Below, one piece after another: positions 56,215 through 61,692 of a stretch of DNA of 61,692 nt. The number at the start of each line of letters is the position of its first letter. Within the stretch, counting starts at the first letter, position 1. A program made the position numbers and the translations under genes. The notes under the pieces were generated by a model. The model worked only from the letters and a program-made list of their open reading frames with translations. It was not told the origin of the DNA and did no database searches. Source of the stretch: Clostridia bacterium (GTDB lineage Bacteria > Bacillota > Clostridia > Christensenellales > Borkfalkiaceae); contig JAFVQT010000045.1 of NCBI GenBank assembly GCA_017504655.1, positions 1 to 61,692 of the forward strand, written 5' to 3'.

Positions 56215-56598
56215 TCAGCAATTGGCAATCTTGCCGACGATAAGCCCAGACAATGCTCCCATTAAAAGCCCGAAAGCAACGTCGATAAAAACGGTAAGCC
56301 ACGAGGTTACCGCACCTGCAATTAAAGCGAACAGCAAAGCTGACAAAATTGCCGATAAAAAGCCTATAAGCCCACCTTTTAGTAAAAAACGCTCTCTTTT
56401 TACGGATACAAAACAGCTTAAAAGTATTGAAATTAGTTTTATGAATTGGTTTACAGGCTTAATTACCTTATCCGACAAATTACAGACGTTCAGAATAAAA
56501 GCAAAAATCAAAACGCTGATTAAGGTTATAATCAGCGCTGTGATTACACCCTTTAAAATCTGCATTAAAAATCCGTTTTCGCTATTTATGATACGCAT
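56215..56598 (-). CDS. TIGR04086/YrzE-like small membrane protein
   Basis: 127 residues and four hydrophobic segments. The pattern GVITALIITLISVLIFAFIL, a polar turn, then VSVKRERFLLKGGLIGFLSAILSALLFAL and a glycine-rich last helix GLLMGALSGLIVGKIA fits the TIGR04086 family found near yajC in Clostridia. Function unknown. The start ATG lies seven T residues after GGAGG, which is at the same time part of a terminator stem. Confidence 0.75.
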   Translation of the reverse strand: MRIINSENGFLMQILKGVITALIITLISVLIFAFILNVCNLSDKVIKPVNQFIKLISILLSCFVSVKRERFLLKGGLIGFLSAILSALLFALIAGAVTSWLTVFIDVAFGLLMGALSGLIVGKIANC

Positions 56599-56605
56599 AA
56601 AAAAA

Positions 56606-56631
56606 CCTCCACACGTTAATTTATGCGGAGG
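56606..56631 (-). terminator. Terminator-like hairpin that includes the Shine-Dalgarno of the next gene
   Basis: Stem CCTCC (56606-56610) / GGAGG (56627-56631), followed past one mismatch by CA/TG. On the minus strand the 3' arm GGAGG is followed by seven T residues and then the ATG at 56598. It follows yajC and contains the only ribosome site of the small membrane-protein gene. Confidence 0.7.
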
Positions 56632-56657
56632 CTTTATTTTTAATTACTGTTCTTTTA

Positions 56658-57158
56658 TCAGTCTTCTTTAACTTCTTCAGCATCGGCAGGCTCTTTTTCA
56701 GCTCCGTCAACAGTTTCTTCAGCTTCTGACATATCTTCAGCAGCTTCGGAAGTTTGCTCAAAGAGGTCGTCAGAATGCTCGTTTTCAGGCTCTTGTGCAG
56801 GAGCGTTTGGATCTTCCGAATTGTAGATTGCAACCTTATCAAACTTCAAAAAGCACGGATTCTCTTCTGTGCCGGTTTGTAAAACAAAGCTGTTTGCCTC
56901 ATCGTCAACCTCAACGACAGTACCCAATATACCGCCGATAGTAGTAACCTTAAAGCCGGGCTTAATTGCATTTCTCTTTTCTCTTTCAGCCTCCATTTGC
57001 GCTCTTCTCTTTTTATTGTTCATAGCATTGCTTATGATAATAAAAACGAGAAGTACGCCGAGAACTACCCAAAACCATGGGAAATTTCCACCTTTTCCGC
57101 CTGCGCCTGCGCTTGTCGACTCCTGAACACTGGTGCTTGTCAATAAATTTAATAACAT
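56658..57158 (-). CDS. yajC: Preprotein translocase subunit YajC
   Basis: 166 residues with one N-terminal membrane helix (about 28-45) and a cytosolic beta domain, KPGFKVTTIGGILGTVVEVDDEANSFVLQTG. The tail of about 55 residues is extended and highly acidic (E/A/D), longer than the usual YajC C-terminus. It acts with SecDF, which lies downstream. A GGAG ribosome site precedes the ATG. Confidence 0.93.
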   Translation of the reverse strand: MLLNLLTSTSVQESTSAGAGGKGGNFPWFWVVLGVLLVFIIISNAMNNKKRRAQMEAEREKRNAIKPGFKVTTIGGILGTVVEVDDEANSFVLQTGTEENPCFLKFDKVAIYNSEDPNAPAQEPENEHSDDLFEQTSEAAEDMSEAEETVDGAEKEPADAEEVKED

Positions 57159-57199
57159 AATTATCTCCTTTAAAATCGAGTTGTTTAAAACACTCTTAT

Positions 57200-57228
57200 A
57201 TAATATCTTTTTTTCTGCTTTTATGCAA
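57200..57228 (-). promoter_or_regulatory. Sigma-A promoter for yajC
   Basis: On the minus strand, -35 TTGCAT (57223-57228), a 17-nt spacer and -10 TATTAT (57200-57205). The -35 overlaps a small CAAGGC/GCCTTG hairpin (57226-57241) that may serve as a poor tgt terminator. Confidence 0.6.
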
Positions 57229-57285
57229 GGCTTTTGCCTTGATAAAATAAAATTTTACCTTTTTTACACAAAATTAGACAGTTTT

Positions 57286-59438
<2,153 letters not shown>

Positions 59439-59439
59439 G

Positions 59440-60513
59440 TTATTCTTCGTCGAATATAGAAATTTGATCTCTTATTTTTGTTGGAACAGGCTTACCCAAA
59501 TGCTCATATGCCTTTTTCATGGCAATTCTTCCTCTCGGACTTCTTGAAATAAAGCCAAGCTGTAAAAGATACGGCTCGTAAACGTCTTCTATGGTATTGC
59601 TGTCCTCATTGATAGTCGCAGCTAAGGTGTCAAGACCAACAGGCCCACCGCCAAACTTTTCTATCATAGACGTCAAAAGCCTTATATCGATATTATCGAG
59701 CCCAAGCTCGTCGATTTCAAGCATATCAAGCGCGTGCTTCGTATCAGCAAGCGTAACGCTACCGTGCTTTAAAACCGCAGAAAAATCCCTGACTCTTCTG
59801 AGCAATCTGTTGGCAATTCTTGGCGTACCGCGACTTCTCTTTGCAACCTCGACAGACGCATCAGTATCAATTTCGGTACCGAGCTTTACGGCAGACCTGC
59901 GCACTATTTCCGCAAGCTCGTCCACAGAATACATTTCAAGTCTTGACAAAACGCCAAATCTATCGCGAAGAGGTGAGCTGAGCATTCCCGCTTTCGTTGT
60001 TGCACCAACTAACGTAAACTTCTTTAAGGGTATTTGAACAGACCTTGCCGACGGACCTTTACCGATAATAAAATCGAGAGAAAAGTCCTCCATGGCAGGA
60101 TATAAAATCTCTTCTACGTTATGATTCAAGCGGTGTATCTCGTCTATAAATAAAACGTCGCCCTCATTAAGATTTGTAAGAATCGCAGCTAAATCACCCG
60201 ATTTTTCAATAGAAGGGCCTGACGTAACCTTAATTTGCACACCCATTTCCGCCGCAATAATATGCGCGAGTGTAGTTTTACCGAGCCCCGGAGGTCCGTA
60301 GAGTAAAACGTGGTCGAGCGCCTCGCCCCTTAATTTGGCAGCCTGCATAAAAATAGCAAGATTTGTCTTGACCTTTTCTTGCCCCACGTATCCGTCCATA
60401 GACTTGGGTCTTAAAACGTTTTCTATCTCGTCGTATTCGGTTTTAGTGCTGACGATTAGGCTTTCTTCATCCTCGTAAAGCCCGTCGTTTTCAAAAAATT
60501 CACCATCTAACAT
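59440..60513 (-). CDS. ruvB: Holliday junction branch migration ATPase RuvB
   Basis: 357-residue AAA+ hexamer motor. Walker [15 protein letters not shown] near residue 67, Walker [12 protein letters not shown] near 118, sensor 1 region [11 protein letters not shown], and a winged-helix C-terminal domain (from about 275). The N-terminal extension before [15 protein letters not shown] is short. It lies between ruvA (5 bp gap) and queA. Confidence 0.97.
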   Translation of the reverse strand: MLDGEFFENDGLYEDEESLIVSTKTEYDEIENVLRPKSMDGYVGQEKVKTNLAIFMQAAKLRGEALDHVLLYGPPGLGKTTLAHIIAAEMGVQIKVTSGPSIEKSGDLAAILTNLNEGDVLFIDEIHRLNHNVEEILYPAMEDFSLDFIIGKGPSARSVQIPLKKFTLVGATTKAGMLSSPLRDRFGVLSRLEMYSVDELAEIVRRSAVKLGTEIDTDASVEVAKRSRGTPRIANRLLRRVRDFSAVLKHGSVTLADTKHALDMLEIDELGLDNIDIRLLTSMIEKFGGGPVGLDTLAATINEDSNTIEDVYEPYLLQLGFISRSPRGRIAMKKAYEHLGKPVPTKIRDQISIFDEE

Positions 60514-60518
60514 AACAT

Positions 60519-61115
60519 TTACCTATTTAAGCTTTGAAGCGCAAACGAAATTGTCTGCTCAATTGTGCAAGCGCCTTGTTCGCGAGCAAATTTAACGGCG
60601 TTTTTAGCTTGAGTTCCGTTAAATCCAAGCCCCATAAGCGCAACGATAGCATCTTCTTCATCCTTTGAAAGTGGCGCAACCGTAGGCTCAAGCTTTTTAA
60701 CCTCACCGATATCGCCTGCCGAAACGCTTTCTCTAAGCTCTAAAATAATTCTTTCGGCAGATTTTTTACCAAGACCTTTTACTTTAGAAAGAGTTTTTAC
60801 GTCGTTGGTTGCAATGGCAGTAGCCAAATCGCAAACGCGCATTCCCGAAAGAATACCTATACCTATCTTAGGACCTATACCCGATACGGATATAAGCTTT
60901 AAAAACATATTTTTTTCCTCTTTGGTATCAAAGCCGAAAAGGGCTACTCCATCCTCTCTGACCTGAAAATAGGTGTGAATACCCCCCTCTCCGCTTTCGC
61001 AAAGCCTTTGAAAGGCGGCAGAGGAACAAAAAATCTCGTAGCCTATTCCGTTATTTTCCAAAACGACGCCACCGTCGAATCTGTCTATTACTTTTCCTTT
61101 AATATACGCTATCAT
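60519..61115 (-). CDS. ruvA: Holliday junction branch migration protein RuvA
   Basis: 198-residue tetrameric junction binder. An OB-fold N-domain starts [10 protein letters not shown]. HhH motifs are [14 protein letters not shown] and [15 protein letters not shown], and a C-terminal UBA-like domain that contacts RuvB ends the protein ([23 protein letters not shown]). Length is normal. A dyad, TATCGC/GCGATA (61126-61150), lies between it and ruvC. Confidence 0.97.
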   Translation of the reverse strand: MIAYIKGKVIDRFDGGVVLENNGIGYEIFCSSAAFQRLCESGEGGIHTYFQVREDGVALFGFDTKEEKNMFLKLISVSGIGPKIGIGILSGMRVCDLATAIATNDVKTLSKVKGLGKKSAERIILELRESVSAGDIGEVKKLEPTVAPLSKDEEDAIVALMGLGFNGTQAKNAVKFAREQGACTIEQTISFALQSLNR

Positions 61116-61125
61116 ATTTTACCTG

Positions 61126-61150
61126 TATCGCAACGCGTTTTAACGCGATA
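61126..61150. other. Small dyad between ruvC and ruvA
   Basis: TATCGC (61126-61131) and GCGATA (61145-61150) with a CG-rich centre. It falls inside an operon, so an RNA-processing or translational role is more likely than termination. Confidence 0.35.
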
Positions 61151-61156
61151 AATTTA

Positions 61157-61651
61157 CTATTTGATGCCAAAGGGACTTTTAAACCTACTCGTTTGGCTGT
61201 GAGTTAAAGCAACTGCCAAGGCGTCTGCCGCATCGTCCGGCTTTGGCACCTTTTCAAGCCTTAAAAAGGTTTTTACCATTGCTTGAATTTGTCTTTTTTC
61301 TGCCCTGCCGTAGCCCGTTAACGCCTGCTTTATTTGAAGTGGCGTGTACTCATACAGTCTGCCGCACTCCTTTACGCAGGTTAAAAGTATTACTCCTCTT
61401 GCTTGCGCAACGTTTATGCCCGTGGTTATGTTGGTGTTAAAAAACAGCTCTTCTAAAGCAATCTCGTCCGGTTTAAACCTTTCGATAAGCTTTTTTATGC
61501 CTACCTCAAGCATTGCAAGGCGGGTTGGCAGGCTTTCCTCTTTAGGCGTTGTAATAACGCCGTAATCGACCACCGTCGAGTTGCCTCTTTCACTTTTTAT
61601 AACACCCCAGCCTACGGTTGCAAAACCGGGGTCTATACCAAGAATAATCAT
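61157..61651 (-). CDS. ruvC: Crossover junction endodeoxyribonuclease RuvC
   Basis: About 164-residue resolvase. The ATG at 61651 begins MIILGIDPGF. The four catalytic acids are visible: D in GIDPG, E in ALEELFFNTN, and the Asp pair in KPDDAADALAVAL. A TTG start at 61663 would add four residues and place the ribosome site inside the gene. It lies just inside the end of the window. It works with RuvAB, encoded next. Confidence 0.95.
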   Translation of the reverse strand: MIILGIDPGFATVGWGVIKSERGNSTVVDYGVITTPKEESLPTRLAMLEVGIKKLIERFKPDEIALEELFFNTNITTGINVAQARGVILLTCVKECGRLYEYTPLQIKQALTGYGRAEKRQIQAMVKTFLRLEKVPKPDDAADALAVALTHSQTSRFKSPFGIK

Positions 61652-61692
61652 AATAACCCACAATAATTTTATATTTTATATTATAATATAAA

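Overview
The window looks like chromosomal DNA of a low-to-moderate GC, spore-forming member of the Bacillota, class Clostridia, probably an uncultured gut-type lineage. That placement is my inference. It rests on the sporulation genes spmA-spmB and yabP-yabQ-divIC, the TatD-linked radical SAM gene, hemZ, and housekeeping neighbourhoods typical of Clostridia. No rRNA, tRNA, CRISPR array, insertion sequence or integrase was found. Nearly all genes lie on the minus strand. Exceptions are spmAB, a phosphatase / surface-protein / rhaM group, and mgtE.

Layout. 1-131 is GC-rich sequence that does not belong to the gene it joins and breaks a pcrA/uvrD helicase gene exactly at its DEFQ motif. 1-6.5 kb: pcrA fragment, an APH-like kinase, gyrA and gyrB. 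6.6-9.5 kb: an M50 membrane protease, a frameshifted Ppx/GppA phosphatase, divIC, yabQ and yabP. 9.5-16.6 kb: a PTS EIIC-like permease with a fresh internal duplication, a phosphoesterase, a putative spore-surface protein, then rsmA, the radical SAM gene, tatD and metG. 16.6-28 kb: spmAB, an MFS transporter, the conserved block dgt-dnaG-rpoD-trmK-nif3-zinc ribbon, an SDR, efp and an M24 peptidase. 28-34.6 kb: uvrBA with four small uncharacterised membrane-protein genes around it, two of them a look-alike pair. 34.8-37.9 kb: an accessory plus-strand group with a lipoprotein tyrosine phosphatase, a secreted Ser/Glu-repeat surface protein and an L-rhamnose mutarotase. 38-46.9 kb: galM, mgtE, a MATE pump, a pyridoxamine kinase, a 530-bp gene-free region full of hairpins, uppP, and rpsO-pnp. 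47-61.7 kb: hemZ-MBL hydrolase-rel-recJ, a structured 200-bp spacer, then secF-secD, a small membrane protein, yajC, tgt, queA, ruvB, ruvA and ruvC.

How the parts work together. DNA repair and topology (gyrAB, uvrAB, ruvABC, recJ, pcrA), replication initiation and transcription (dnaG, rpoD), translation and tRNA/rRNA modification (metG, rsmA, trmK, tgt, queA, efp, rpsO, pnp), protein export (secDF, yajC), the stringent response (rel) and envelope or sporulation functions are all present. Readable sigma-A promoters mostly have a 17-nt spacer and a -10 close to TATAAT.

Most worth a second look: the ten-hairpin array at 43.06-43.30 kb; the broken pcrA end; a recurring oriented 19-bp motif; two terminators whose 3' arm is also the Shine-Dalgarno of the next gene; a perfect dyad that puts the Shine-Dalgarno of the phosphatase lipoprotein in its loop; the structured recJ-secF spacer; and the frameshift and tandem-duplication lesions in ppx and the EIIC gene. 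I did not find a clear multi-gene system of a wholly new kind. The phosphatase / surface-protein pair is the nearest candidate.
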